Assembly (NCBI GenBank): GCA_029560415.1
Contig: JAKQKY010000365.1
Coordinates: 1 to 64,000 of the forward strand
DNA length: 64,000 bases
Direction: 5' to 3'
DNA from: Bacteroidota bacterium
Lineage (GTDB): Bacteria > Bacteroidota > Bacteroidia > Chitinophagales > Chitinophagaceae
Every line of letters begins with the position of its first letter. Positions within the stretch are counted from its first letter, which is position 1. The translations under genes and the position numbers were made by a program. Positions 51,979 through 61,378 of the stretch are shown here, piece after piece. Below the pieces are notes generated by a model. The model saw only the letters and a program-made list of their open reading frames with translations, ran no database searches and was not told the origin of the DNA.

Positions 51979-51986
51979 TAATTTTG
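51979..51986 (+). promoter_or_regulatory. -7 element of the acyl-CoA reductase gene
   Basis: TAATTTTG matches TAnnTTTG. It covers an upstream in-frame TTG (51984), which excludes that codon and supports the ATG at 52008. Confidence 0.6.
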
Positions 51987-52007
51987 TTGCAATTTAATAA
52001 TAACGTT

Positions 52008-53006
52008 ATGAATTTACAACATCGGATCGATTTATTTGTGGAGTTGGGAAATTATTTAAAAAAAAATGAACCTGGCTGGCAGCAAATCAAGGAAAAAGCT
52101 TCACAAAAGAACAATTGGTTCAGCATTGATTTTATAGACATTGCCGTAAAAAACATCATTGAGGAATTCCTGCAGAAAGATAAACTGGAAAAATGGGCCG
52201 CCCATTATTATATTGATAACCCGGCCGAAATAAAAAATGTAGGCATCGTGATGGCGGGCAATATACCACTGGTTGGTTTCCATGATTTCCTTTCGGTTTT
52301 TATCAGTGGTCACCGGCAAACTATAAAACTTTCTTCAAAAGATGATGTATTGCTGGATGCCATCATCAACTACCTGTATCGCATAGACGAAGATGTACGG
52401 AGCTATATTTCCATTGCCGATAACCTGCGTGGATGCGATGCCTACATTGCCACCGGCAGCAATCAAACTTCGAAATACTTTGAACAGTATTTTTCAAAAT
52501 ACCCGAATATCATCCGTAAAAATAAAACCTCTGTGGCCATTCTAAGCGGAAATGAATCGAATGATGAGCTGGAAAAACTTTCCGATGACATTCATTTATT
52601 CTTTGGACTCGGTTGCCGGAACGTGACCAAAATATATGTACCATCCGGGTATGACTTTGTACCACTGCTGGCTTCCTTTAAGAAATATACCTATTTCAGG
52701 GATCACCATAAATACGCCAACAATTACGACTACCAATTGTCGCTGATGTTGCTGAACAACCAGTATTACATGACCAATGAATCCACTTTACTGGCAGAGC
52801 AGAATGCTATTTTTTCCGCGATCAGTGTATTGCATTACGGGTACTACGAGGATGCTGAAAAACTGTCAGCAGAATTACATCGCAACGAAGACATTCAATG
52901 CATTGCAGGACAGCATGGAATACCTTTCGGACAAGCCCAGACACCGGGATTATTTAATTATGCTGATGGCGTGGATACCATGGCGTTTTTGTTAACTTTA
53001 GGGTGA
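52008..53006 (+). CDS. LuxC-type acyl-CoA reductase
   Basis: A 332-residue member of the acyl-CoA reductase (LuxC) family, which reduces an acyl-CoA or acyl-thioester to aldehyde with NADPH. Seen: VGIVMAGNIPLVGFHDFLSV near 80-99 (nucleotide-binding start), the central GSNQTSKYFEQYFSKYPNII, LFFGLGCRNVTKIYVPSGYD with the probable nucleophilic Cys, and a C-terminal FNYADGVDTMAFLLTL. It is shorter than bioluminescence LuxC proteins (about 480 residues). No luciferase or LuxE gene is near. The divergent ferredoxin may supply electrons or mark a shared pathway; the aldehyde's use is unknown. Confidence 0.85.
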   Translation: MNLQHRIDLFVELGNYLKKNEPGWQQIKEKASQKNNWFSIDFIDIAVKNIIEEFLQKDKLEKWAAHYYIDNPAEIKNVGIVMAGNIPLVGFHDFLSVFISGHRQTIKLSSKDDVLLDAIINYLYRIDEDVRSYISIADNLRGCDAYIATGSNQTSKYFEQYFSKYPNIIRKNKTSVAILSGNESNDELEKLSDDIHLFFGLGCRNVTKIYVPSGYDFVPLLASFKKYTYFRDHHKYANNYDYQLSLMLLNNQYYMTNESTLLAEQNAIFSAISVLHYGYYEDAEKLSAELHRNEDIQCIAGQHGIPFGQAQTPGLFNYADGVDTMAFLLTLG

Positions 53007-53145
53007 TCTACGAAGGTCTTACTAATTAATTGTTAAAGATGACAGTTGGAATATTACATAATGTCAGTCCGTTGTTATTTTGCATAGCAGGCACAGGATT
53101 TGATTCCTGATTGCCATGAAGTTGGAAAAAATAAAACCTTAAAAA

Positions 53146-54681
53146 ATGAAACTAAAACAAGTATTAGGAACCGTAGCGATCAGCGCCATAACCACCCTGG
53201 CCGTTGTGTGGGGATATGGCCGCTTCCTGAAACAGGATAGCATGTATGCCGGCCAGCAGCCAGGAGCCGTACCAGGCAACTATAAATATGCAGGCCTCAC
53301 CGATGGTAACACACCGCCTGCAACAGTTGACTTTACAATACCATCCCAGGCTGCCTTACCGGCGGTAGTACACATTAAAACAAAAACGAACGCCAAACAG
53401 GTGACTAATAATCTGCCCAGGATACAAAGGCAGAGCCCATTCAGCGACTTTTTTGATGATGATATGTTCAACCAGCTTTTTGGCGGCGGCCGGATGAATG
53501 TAATTCCCGAACAAAGGGCATCCGGATCGGGAGTGATCATCAGCGACGATGGATTCATCGTAACCAACAACCACGTGGTGCAGAATGCCGATGAAATTAC
53601 CGTTACCCTTAATAATAAGAAAACATACAAGGCAAAAGTGATCGGTTCAGATCCGTCTTATGATCTTTCGGTAATCAAGATCGAAGCAACAGCGCTTCCA
53701 TACCTGTTATATGGCAATTCCGACGATGTGAAGATCGGGCAATGGGTGTTGGCGATTGGCTATCCATTAAACCTTGAAACAACCGTAACGGCTGGTATCG
53801 TGAGTGCCAAAGCCCGTAGCCTTGGCCTTAACAAAGACAGGACCGGTAACCCGGGCAATGCGGTTGAATCATTTATACAAACCGATGCTGCCGTGAACAT
53901 GGGCAATAGTGGCGGCGCACTCATCAATACAGATGGTAAACTGATTGGTATTAATTCGGCCATTGCTTCACCAACCGGTTATTATTCCGGTTACTCATAT
54001 GCAATTCCTGTGAACATCGCCAAAAAAGTGGTAGATGATATCATCAAATTTGGTACCGTACAACGTGGTTACCTGGGTATCGCGTTTGCCAATGCAGCCG
54101 ACCTTACCGATGAGCGTAAGAAAACGGAGGGCATTCCTTCTTCTGCTTACGATGGAATATATGCTACAGATGTACCTACCGATGGTGGTGCATATTCAGC
54201 TGGTATCAAAAAAGGCGACCGTATACAAAAGCTAAACGGCATTGAAATAAATAATGGCGGAGAATTGCAGGAACAGGTGAGCCGTTACAAACCAGGCGAT
54301 AAAGTGACCGTAACTGTTTTGCGGAATGAAAAGCCCCTAAACTTTACCGTTACACTCAAAAACAAAGCAGGTAATTACGATATTGTAAAAACAGATACAG
54401 AGATGGATATGCTGGGCGCCGACCTGTTAACCCTCGACCCCAAAAAAGCAAAAGAGTATGGAGTAAGTGGTGGTGTGATCGTTAAAAAAATCAAGGATGG
54501 TGTACTCAACGATCAAACCAGGATGAAAGACAGTTTTGTTATCCTTAAAGTGAATAACAAAGATGTTAAGAATGTGGCTGAGCTGAAAGCAGCACTTAGC
54601 AGTGAGAAAAGCATCACCATCAGTGGCTTCTACCCTGGCTATGATGGTCTATACGAGTATCCCATCACGTTAGGAGAATAA
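53146..54681 (+). CDS. DegP/HtrA-type periplasmic serine protease
   Basis: A 511-residue protease and chaperone of the periplasm. Seen: N-terminal signal anchor (1-25), a low-complexity linker and acidic patch (about 98-115), the trypsin-like domain with His143 (TNNHVV), Asp173 (YDLSVIKI) and Ser255 (GNSGGA), then two PDZ domains (about 305-400 and 420-500). The first contains GYLGIAFANAADLTDERKKT and DRIQKLNGIEINN, the second VKKIKDGVLNDQTRMKDSFV. It degrades misfolded envelope proteins, a task linked to envelope stress. Followed by a 14-bp stem terminator. Confidence 0.94.
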   Translation: MKLKQVLGTVAISAITTLAVVWGYGRFLKQDSMYAGQQPGAVPGNYKYAGLTDGNTPPATVDFTIPSQAALPAVVHIKTKTNAKQVTNNLPRIQRQSPFSDFFDDDMFNQLFGGGRMNVIPEQRASGSGVIISDDGFIVTNNHVVQNADEITVTLNNKKTYKAKVIGSDPSYDLSVIKIEATALPYLLYGNSDDVKIGQWVLAIGYPLNLETTVTAGIVSAKARSLGLNKDRTGNPGNAVESFIQTDAAVNMGNSGGALINTDGKLIGINSAIASPTGYYSGYSYAIPVNIAKKVVDDIIKFGTVQRGYLGIAFANAADLTDERKKTEGIPSSAYDGIYATDVPTDGGAYSAGIKKGDRIQKLNGIEINNGGELQEQVSRYKPGDKVTVTVLRNEKPLNFTVTLKNKAGNYDIVKTDTEMDMLGADLLTLDPKKAKEYGVSGGVIVKKIKDGVLNDQTRMKDSFVILKVNNKDVKNVAELKAALSSEKSITISGFYPGYDGLYEYPITLGE

Positions 54682-54697
54682 TCGATTTATTTATATT

Positions 54698-54731
54698 AAA
54701 AAGAGTACAGTGATTTAACTGTACTCTTTTT
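54698..54731. terminator. Bidirectional terminator after htrA
   Basis: AAAAAGAGTACAGT pairs fully with ACTGTACTCTTTTT around a six-base loop. A-run and T-run on the two sides serve the convergent htrA and GH13 genes. Confidence 0.92.
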
Positions 54732-54747
54732 TTATGCTATGTACATT

Positions 54748-56004
54748 TTACTTTTTCTGCAGTAGCAGGAATCCTCCCGGTTTTAATTCGATGGGTACAT
54801 GGCCCGATAATTCGGCTTCATTCCCGGTAAACACATCCAGGTAAACTGTTTTTTCTTCTACAAACCAATGACCAATTTGTACAACCTCTTTATCCAGGTT
54901 TATAAAAAGGTACTCCGCCCGGTTGGCATCAACCTTTTCAAATGCCAGTACTTGCTGGTCAAAAGGAATGAACCGGGTATCGCCGGTAGAAAAACTTGTT
55001 TTCCGGTATTGAAGCAGGATTGAATAAAAGGCATGTAGTGCTGGTTGATCTGTCCATTCGATCGTATCTTTCTCAAAAAAAGACAGGCGTTTTAGGTTTG
55101 GTAACTCCTGCCCGCTATAAATGAGCGGCACCGACCGGGAATACACAAAAGAGAATACAGCTAACGCTTTCGCATAGATGCCATACTTTTCATACTCGGT
55201 GCCATTCCAGCTATTCTCATCATGGTTACTGGTAAAATACATTTTTAATGCGTCTCCTGGAAAGCCCTCCCACTCCTGCTTTAACAAACTGGTGAGTTCC
55301 TGAACGGGCAATGAATGTTGTACAAGGTCGGCCGTTTTATGCATCCATTTCCAGGCATAGGAGATATCAAATACTTCATGATAAGAAGGTTCTTCTGTTT
55401 CTGCCAGCCAAACCAGGCCCGGCTTCACATCATCCACCTGGCGGCGGGCTTTTTTCCAGAAAGCCAAGGGCGTAAGGTGTGCCAGGTCGGCCCGGAACCC
55501 ATCTATATTAAATTGGGTTACCCAATATTCCATGGCGTCGGCCATAGCAGCCTGTTCTGCTTCATTATTATGATCGATCTGGATCACATCCGACCAGTCA
55601 TACGGTGATACAAATTGACCCTGCTCATTCCGCACGAAATATTCCGGGTGATCATTTGTCCAGACATTATCCCAAGCCGCATGGTTAGCCACCCAATCGA
55701 TGATCACCCGCATCCCATGGGCATGCGCCAACTCTACCAGTTTTGTAAAATCTTGCGGGCTTCCATATTCCGGGTTCAGGCCACAAAAATCCTTTACCGA
55801 ATAGTAACTACCCATGCTACCCTTCCTGTTAACTTCACCTATCGGGTGTATGGGCATCAACCAGAGAATGTCTACGCCCATTGAGGCCAACCGGGGCAGG
55901 TGTTTCAAAAACCCGGCGATATCTCCCGTGTCACTGTATTGACGAAGATTCACTTCATATAAATTGGCCTGCTGCAATTGAGGAGGAAGAGATGAAAGAT
56001 TCAA
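54748..56004 (-). CDS. GH13 alpha-amylase family enzyme, cytoplasmic
   Basis: A 418-residue glycoside hydrolase family 13 enzyme without signal peptide, so it acts on internal maltodextrin or glycogen. Seen: YEVNLRQYSDTGDIAGFLKH, DILWLMPIHPIGEVNRKG (strand 2), VIIDWVANHAAWD (strand 3), GFRADLAH with nucleophile Asp173, LAETEE with acid/base Glu202, FTSNHDEN with Asp262, and a C-terminal beta domain. Substrate specificity cannot be told; short oligosaccharides are likely given the size. The frame starts with TTG at 56004; TTG at 55974 (LQQANLYE) is an alternative. No glycogen gene adjoins. Confidence 0.88.
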   Translation of the reverse strand: MNLSSLPPQLQQANLYEVNLRQYSDTGDIAGFLKHLPRLASMGVDILWLMPIHPIGEVNRKGSMGSYYSVKDFCGLNPEYGSPQDFTKLVELAHAHGMRVIIDWVANHAAWDNVWTNDHPEYFVRNEQGQFVSPYDWSDVIQIDHNNEAEQAAMADAMEYWVTQFNIDGFRADLAHLTPLAFWKKARRQVDDVKPGLVWLAETEEPSYHEVFDISYAWKWMHKTADLVQHSLPVQELTSLLKQEWEGFPGDALKMYFTSNHDENSWNGTEYEKYGIYAKALAVFSFVYSRSVPLIYSGQELPNLKRLSFFEKDTIEWTDQPALHAFYSILLQYRKTSFSTGDTRFIPFDQQVLAFEKVDANRAEYLFINLDKEVVQIGHWFVEEKTVYLDVFTGNEAELSGHVPIELKPGGFLLLQKK

Positions 56005-56078
56005 AATATATCATTTACTCATTACGTGATTGAATATTGGTAAGGTTGAACGGAAACTATATTTCTGGCACAACGTTG

Positions 56079-56086
56079 TACCTTTG
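56079..56086 (+). promoter_or_regulatory. -7 element of ispH
   Basis: TACCTTTG matches TAnnTTTG and lies 16 bases before the ATG at 56103, ruling out the in-frame upstream codons as starts. Confidence 0.6.
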
Positions 56087-56102
56087 CACCCGATACATTA
56101 CC

Positions 56103-57314
56103 ATGAAGCAATTTACTATTCCTTTTACATATCGAAGCCCGTTGATCAGCGCCATCAAGGAAAACAGGAAGCGAAACGATAAGATGAAAAAAGATTTTTC
56201 ACCGACGCTCCTCGATTTCGGCCCTGTTCAGATCTACCTTGCCCGCCACTTTGGTTTTTGTTATGGCGTAGAAAATGCCATCGAGATCGCCTTTAAAACG
56301 ATCGATGAAAATCCAGGGAAACGTATTTACCTGCTGAGTGAAATGATCCACAACCCGAAAGTAAATGAAGACCTGCAGAAAAGAGGTGTACAGTTTTTGC
56401 AGGACACCTACGGGAAACAGTTAGTTCCCTTTGAATCATTGCATGAAAATGATGTGGTGATCATTCCAGCCTTTGGTACCACCATTGCCATTGAAGAAAA
56501 ACTTCGCTCACTGGGCATTGCCATTGAAAAATACAATACCACCTGCCCCTTCGTGGAAAAGGTATGGAACCGTAGTGAACAGATCGCATTAAAAAAATAT
56601 ACCGTGGTGGTGCATGGCAAACCGAGCCACGAAGAAACCAGGGCAACCTTTTCACATGCAGCCATCAACACGCCTACGATCATTGTAAACAATATGGCGG
56701 AGACGCATATCCTGGGAGATTATATTTCCGGCAAAAGATCGCTGGATGATTTCTATGAAGTATTTGCCGGAAGATATTCAGATGGTTTTAATGCGGCTAC
56801 TGACCTGCAACGAATTGGTGTGGTGAACCAAACTACCATGCTGGCCAGCGATACACAAGCCATTGCTGATTATTTAAAAATGGTAATGCTGGATACATTC
56901 AAAGATGAAGATCGTTTTGCCGATACAAGAGATACCCTTTGCTACGCAACAACCGATAACCAGTCGGCCGTATACGGCTTATTGGATGTTGCTGCCGATC
57001 TGGCCATAGTTGTGGGCGGATACAACAGCAGCAACACTTCGCACCTGGTTGAACTGTGTGAAGAAAAACTACCTACTTATTTTATTGATAACGCAGATAA
57101 AATATTGTCTGCTGAAGAAATATCCCATTTCAACTTTCATACAAAAACCGTTTTACAAACGAAGGGATACTTACCGCAAAAAGAACCAGTTAAAATACTG
57201 ATGACGAGTGGCGCTTCCTGCCCCGATGCCATGGTGGAGGATGTGATCAACAAACTAGCTTCCTTATTTAATTCGGATATGCATACCAGTGAGTTGGTCA
57301 GGCATTTTGCATAA
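56103..57314 (+). CDS. ispH: 4-hydroxy-3-methylbut-2-enyl diphosphate reductase
   Basis: A 403-residue iron-sulfur enzyme, last step of the MEP isoprenoid pathway (HMBPP to IPP and DMAPP). The three cluster cysteines are Cys53 (FGFCYGVE), Cys148 (NTTCPFVEKVW) and Cys373 (SGASCPDAMVEDV). Other family parts: SEMIHNPKVNEDL, VVVHGKPSHEET, VVNQTTMLASDT and GGYNSSNTSHL. It has an N-terminal extension of about 40 residues and insertions compared with the 316-residue E. coli enzyme, as usual for the long form. Its 3' end overlaps cmk by 17 bases in convergent orientation. Confidence 0.94.
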   Translation: MKQFTIPFTYRSPLISAIKENRKRNDKMKKDFSPTLLDFGPVQIYLARHFGFCYGVENAIEIAFKTIDENPGKRIYLLSEMIHNPKVNEDLQKRGVQFLQDTYGKQLVPFESLHENDVVIIPAFGTTIAIEEKLRSLGIAIEKYNTTCPFVEKVWNRSEQIALKKYTVVVHGKPSHEETRATFSHAAINTPTIIVNNMAETHILGDYISGKRSLDDFYEVFAGRYSDGFNAATDLQRIGVVNQTTMLASDTQAIADYLKMVMLDTFKDEDRFADTRDTLCYATTDNQSAVYGLLDVAADLAIVVGGYNSSNTSHLVELCEEKLPTYFIDNADKILSAEEISHFNFHTKTVLQTKGYLPQKEPVKILMTSGASCPDAMVEDVINKLASLFNSDMHTSELVRHFA

Positions 57315-58002
57315 GTTTCAGCTCGGCTCTTTTTTCTTTTACCAATTTGATGGCAAAGGCCAGTTGCTGTTCCATGGTGATGTGTGTATTGTCGAGCAGG
57401 ATGGCGTCTTCGGCCTGTCGTAACGGGCTAACCTCGCGGTTTGAATCGATATAATCCCTCATTTCGAGATTGCTTTTTACTTCTTCAATGCTCACGTTGG
57501 GATTTTTTTCAAACATCTCCTTGAACCTTCTTTCTACCCTCACCGCAATATCGGCCGTCATAAAGATCTTTAGTTCTGCATCAGGGAAAACGGTTGTACC
57601 AATGTCCCTGCCATCCATCACGATCCCTTTGTGTTTACCCATCTGCTGCTGTTGCTTCACGGCAAATTTTCGTACTGCCGGAATGGCTGCAACATCACTT
57701 ACCTTTTCAGCGATCACGAGGTCGCGTATCACATACTCCACATTCTCATCGTTGAGGATCATTTCCGACTGCAATGATTTTTCGTTGTATTCAAAATGAA
57801 GGTTGATCTGCCCCAGGGCATCTTTCACCTGGACCTTGTCTGTCCAGTCGATATGATTTCTCAAAAAAAACAAAGTGATCGCCCTATACATGGCACCGCT
57901 GTCGATGTACACATAGCCGAGGGTTTTGGCTAATTGCTTTGCCAATGTGCTTTTCCCACAGGAAGACCATCCATCGATCGTTATGATTATTTTCTGTGCC
58001 AT
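57298..58002 (-). CDS. cmk: Cytidylate kinase
   Basis: A 234-residue nucleoside monophosphate kinase that turns CMP or dCMP into the diphosphate. Seen: P-loop GWSSCGKST at 11-19, YIDSGAMYRAITLFF, VMDGRDIGTTVFPDAELKIF with the CMP-binding DGRDIG, and RDYIDSNREVSPLRQAEDA. The C-terminus overlaps ispH by 17 bases in convergent arrangement. Nothing suggests co-transcription with other genes. Confidence 0.95.
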   Translation of the reverse strand: MAQKIIITIDGWSSCGKSTLAKQLAKTLGYVYIDSGAMYRAITLFFLRNHIDWTDKVQVKDALGQINLHFEYNEKSLQSEMILNDENVEYVIRDLVIAEKVSDVAAIPAVRKFAVKQQQQMGKHKGIVMDGRDIGTTVFPDAELKIFMTADIAVRVERRFKEMFEKNPNVSIEEVKSNLEMRDYIDSNREVSPLRQAEDAILLDNTHITMEQQLAFAIKLVKEKRAELKLMQNA

Positions 58003-58086
58003 CTTGTATGCAAAAATGAGTCAAAATAAACCGAAATCAAAATGAATTTACCAGATTTTAATGCAGACCAGTTATATATTAAAAAA

Positions 58087-58112
58087 AAGCCCACCGTTAT
58101 TATGCGGTGGGC
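58087..58112 (-). terminator. clpC terminator
   Basis: AGCCCACCG and CGGTGGGCT form a 9-bp stem with an eight-base loop; the A-run at 58079-58087 is the U-run for the minus-strand clpC transcript. Confidence 0.87.
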
Positions 58113-58132
58113 TGTATAAAGGTACTGGGCTG

Positions 58133-60676
58133 TTAGGCTTCAGATTTTTTTTCTTTTTTCTTAGGCTCTTCTTTGAGTTTGAACTTGATCTTCCCGGCTT
58201 CTTTATCCAACTCCGCGATGAGCATATCACCATTTTTGATGGTCATGTTAAGGATCTCTTCTGCCAGCGGATCTTCCAGGTATTTTTGGATGGCCCTGTG
58301 CAAAGGCCTTGCGCCAAACTGGCTGTCGTATCCTTTCTCAGCAATGAAATCCTTGGCTTCTGTAGAAAGTTCGAGGGAGAATCCAAGATTGATCAGCCTG
58401 TTCATAACTCCTTTCATCAGGATGTCGATGATCTCGAAGATATTTTCCTTCGTGAGTGAATTGAAGATCACGATATCATCAATACGGTTTAGGAATTCGG
58501 GACTGAATGTACGTTTCAATGCCTTTTCAATAATGGCCTTGTTATTCTCATCCTGGTTATCCTGGCGTGTTTGCGTGGCAAATCCTACCCCGTCGCCAAA
58601 ATCTTTCAACTGGCGTGCGCCGATGTTGGAGGTCATGATGATCATGGTATTTTTAAAATCCACTTTGCGTCCAAGACCGTCGGTTAGCTGCCCATCATCA
58701 AGAACCTGCAACAGGATGTTATAAATATCCGGGTGTGCTTTCTCAATTTCATCGAGCAGGATCACGCTGTATGGTTTGCGTCTAACCCTTTCCGTTAACT
58801 GTCCACCTTCTTCATATCCCACATATCCCGGAGGCGCCCCGATCAAACGGCTTACGGTGAATTTTTCCATGTATTCACTCATGTCGATGCGGATGAGCGC
58901 ATCTTCACTGTCGAACATATGCTTGGCGAGTGAACGGGCCAGTTCTGTTTTACCAACACCGGTTGGTCCCAGGAAAATGAATGTACCGATCGGCTTTTTA
59001 GGATCTTTCAATCCTACGCGGTTACGCTGGATGGCTTTTACCACTTTAAGGATGGCATCTTCCTGTCCTACCACAGCGCCTTTCAGGTCATCGCCCATGC
59101 GGCGAAGTTTATCAGTTTCGGCCTGCACCATGCGTTTAACCGGAATGCCTGTCATCATGCATACTACTTCGGCAATATCTTCTTCTTCAATCGGGAAACG
59201 TTTGTTCTTGCTTTCTTCTTCCCATTCTGTTTTTGCTTTCTCCAGGTCTTCCTGTAATCTTTTTTCTGTATCTCTTAAAGAAGCCGCTTCTTCAAACTTC
59301 TGGCTCTTCACCACTTTATTCTTTTCAAGCTTGATGTCTTCGATCTTCTTTTCCAGTTCGAGGATGGTTTCAGGAACATTGATGTTCTTGATGTGTTTCC
59401 TGGCGCCTACTTCATCCAGTACGTCGATGGCTTTATCGGGCAGGAGCCTGTCGGTCATATACCGATCACTCAGCTTCACACAAGCTTCAATGGCTTCGCG
59501 GCTATAGGTTACATTATGGTAGTCTTCGTATTTGCTTTTAATGTTGGTCAGAATCTCAATAGCTTCCTCAACAGAAGGTTGTTCAACCATCACTTTCTGG
59601 AAACGCCTGTCTAGTGCACCATCTTTTTCAATGTGCATACGATATTCATCCAACGTAGAAGCACCTATGCATTGCAGTTCGCCACGGGCCAGGGCTGGTT
59701 TAAAAATGTTGGAAGCATCGAGTGAACCACTGGCGCCACCGGCACCTACAATCGTATGGATCTCATCAATAAAGAGGATCACATCCCGATTCTTTTCAAG
59801 TTCATTCATGATGGCTTTCATGCGCTCTTCAAACTGGCCACGGTATTTTGTTCCGGCAACCAGGGCGGCAAGATCAAGACTCACCACTCTTTTGTCGAAT
59901 AACACACGCGACACTTTTCTTTGTACAATGCGCAAGGCAAGCCCTTCCACGATTGCTGTTTTACCCACTCCCGGTTCACCGATGAGGATTGGATTATTTT
60001 TTTTGCGTCGCGATAAAATCTGTGATACCCTTTCAATTTCATTTTCCCTTCCAACGATCGGATCAAGCGAACCGCTTTCTGCCAGGCGGGTGATGTCCCT
60101 GCCAAAATTATCAAGTACCGGCGTTTTTGTTTTCGCCTGGCCTGCAGCACCACCTTTTTGCGAACGGGGTTGCTGACCATACTGTTTTCTTTCTTCATCA
60201 AAATCATCTTCTTCATTAAACTCGGCTTGCGGAGGATTGCTGGTAACAAAGCCCAGCTCATTTTTAAATACGTCGTAATCCACGTCAAATTGATTTAAGA
60301 TCTGTGTAGCAATATTTTCTTTGTTCTTTAAGATCGACAGCATCAAATGTTCGCTTTCAACCTGTGTACTTTTTAGTGCCTTGGCTTCAAGTACGGTGAT
60401 ACGAATCACTTTTTCGGCCTGCTTGGTCAGTGGTAAAGAATTTATGTTGGCTATGTTTTTACCGGTCTTATCTTTTACGGCCATTTCAATTTCCTTTCGC
60501 AATTCATATAGATCTACGTTCAGCGACTTCAGGATCTTAATGGCCGTATTTTCTCCGTCTCTGATCAAGCCTAACACCAAATGCTCTGTTCCAATGAAAT
60601 CATTCCCTAACCGCAAAGCTTCTTCGCGACTATAAGATATGATCTCTTTTACCTGGGTGGAGAAGTTGTTATCCAT
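58133..60676 (-). CDS. clpC: ATP-dependent Clp protease ATP-binding subunit ClpC
   Basis: An 847-residue class I Clp/Hsp100 ATPase that unfolds substrates for ClpP. Seen: two Clp N-repeats (about 1-75 and 78-150), AAA-1 with GEPGVGKT near 240, a UVR-like coiled segment ([18 protein letters not shown]) in the place typical of ClpC, AAA-2 with GPTGVGKT near 570 and DEIEKAHPD, then the D2-small domain with [20 protein letters not shown] and a Lys/Glu-rich tail. The UVR segment distinguishes it from ClpA and ClpB. Monocistronic and terminated by a hairpin. No adaptor gene adjoins. Confidence 0.95.
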   Translation of the reverse strand: MDNNFSTQVKEIISYSREEALRLGNDFIGTEHLVLGLIRDGENTAIKILKSLNVDLYELRKEIEMAVKDKTGKNIANINSLPLTKQAEKVIRITVLEAKALKSTQVESEHLMLSILKNKENIATQILNQFDVDYDVFKNELGFVTSNPPQAEFNEEDDFDEERKQYGQQPRSQKGGAAGQAKTKTPVLDNFGRDITRLAESGSLDPIVGRENEIERVSQILSRRKKNNPILIGEPGVGKTAIVEGLALRIVQRKVSRVLFDKRVVSLDLAALVAGTKYRGQFEERMKAIMNELEKNRDVILFIDEIHTIVGAGGASGSLDASNIFKPALARGELQCIGASTLDEYRMHIEKDGALDRRFQKVMVEQPSVEEAIEILTNIKSKYEDYHNVTYSREAIEACVKLSDRYMTDRLLPDKAIDVLDEVGARKHIKNINVPETILELEKKIEDIKLEKNKVVKSQKFEEAASLRDTEKRLQEDLEKAKTEWEEESKNKRFPIEEEDIAEVVCMMTGIPVKRMVQAETDKLRRMGDDLKGAVVGQEDAILKVVKAIQRNRVGLKDPKKPIGTFIFLGPTGVGKTELARSLAKHMFDSEDALIRIDMSEYMEKFTVSRLIGAPPGYVGYEEGGQLTERVRRKPYSVILLDEIEKAHPDIYNILLQVLDDGQLTDGLGRKVDFKNTMIIMTSNIGARQLKDFGDGVGFATQTRQDNQDENNKAIIEKALKRTFSPEFLNRIDDIVIFNSLTKENIFEIIDILMKGVMNRLINLGFSLELSTEAKDFIAEKGYDSQFGARPLHRAIQKYLEDPLAEEILNMTIKNGDMLIAELDKEAGKIKFKLKEEPKKKEKKSEA

Positions 60677-60925
60677 TCTCTAAGTTTTAATTGTTACAAT
60701 AATAACGATAATTTGAATTTATTAGTTTGCAGAACAATATAAATGTTGATATGTTGAAAAGTTAGGATTTTAAGTCGGTCTTCCATCAAAACAAGCTTTA
60801 AATAAACGTGAAATTGTCTTTTATCTTGTCAACTTTCGCGTTGAATATTTGATGCAATTCGTTTTAAAAATCCGGATTCATTCAAAATTTACTTTATTTT
60901 ACATTACTGCTAAATCCGCTCTGTA

Positions 60926-61318
60926 ATGAATGTCAAAATAGATACCAAAGAAAAATTCACCGTCATAACACCCAATGAGGCTGAAATCTCTGCTAATATG
61001 ACAGGCGAACTGAATGATTTGTTGCTTGGCTATTTGAATAAGGACATACCACACATTATATTAAATATGCATGAAGTGACGCTGTTGAATGCAAAAGCTG
61101 CCGAAAGCATCGCCTCGATCCAGCACCATTTTTACGAAAAAAATTGTTCATTCATTGTTTGTTGTTTATCTGAAACGATCGAAAATCAATTAGATGAACA
61201 GGAGTTGCTGGAGACCATGAATGTGACCCCTACCGAAAGTGAGGCATGGGATATTGTGCAGATGGAAGAAATTGAAAGGGAGCTCATGAGTGATTTTGAT
61301 GAACCTGAAAACGACTAA
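60926..61318 (+). CDS. STAS-domain protein (anti-sigma antagonist-like)
   Basis: A 130-residue cytoplasmic protein with a STAS-like fold: KFTVITPNEAEISANMTGEL, IPHIILNMHEVTLLNAKAAE, SIASIQHHFYEKNCSFIVCC, then a helix and an acidic tail (EEIERELMSDFDEPEND). STAS domains bind partner kinases or sulfate permeases. The conserved Ser of anti-anti-sigma factors is not obvious (the segment reads LLNAKAAES). It lies 60 bases before rnz on the same strand, so an operon is likely. Confidence 0.78.
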   Translation: MNVKIDTKEKFTVITPNEAEISANMTGELNDLLLGYLNKDIPHIILNMHEVTLLNAKAAESIASIQHHFYEKNCSFIVCCLSETIENQLDEQELLETMNVTPTESEAWDIVQMEEIERELMSDFDEPEND

Positions 61319-61378
61319 GCAGCTTTTATACAGGTATTTAAGTCTGATGGATTATTAACGTATAAATTCAACACTTCC

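Noticed and set aside
58173-60176. Three long plus-strand frames of 183 to 243 codons
   Set aside because: Antisense shadows of clpC, rich in Ser, Phe and Leu as expected for the complement of an AAA+ gene.
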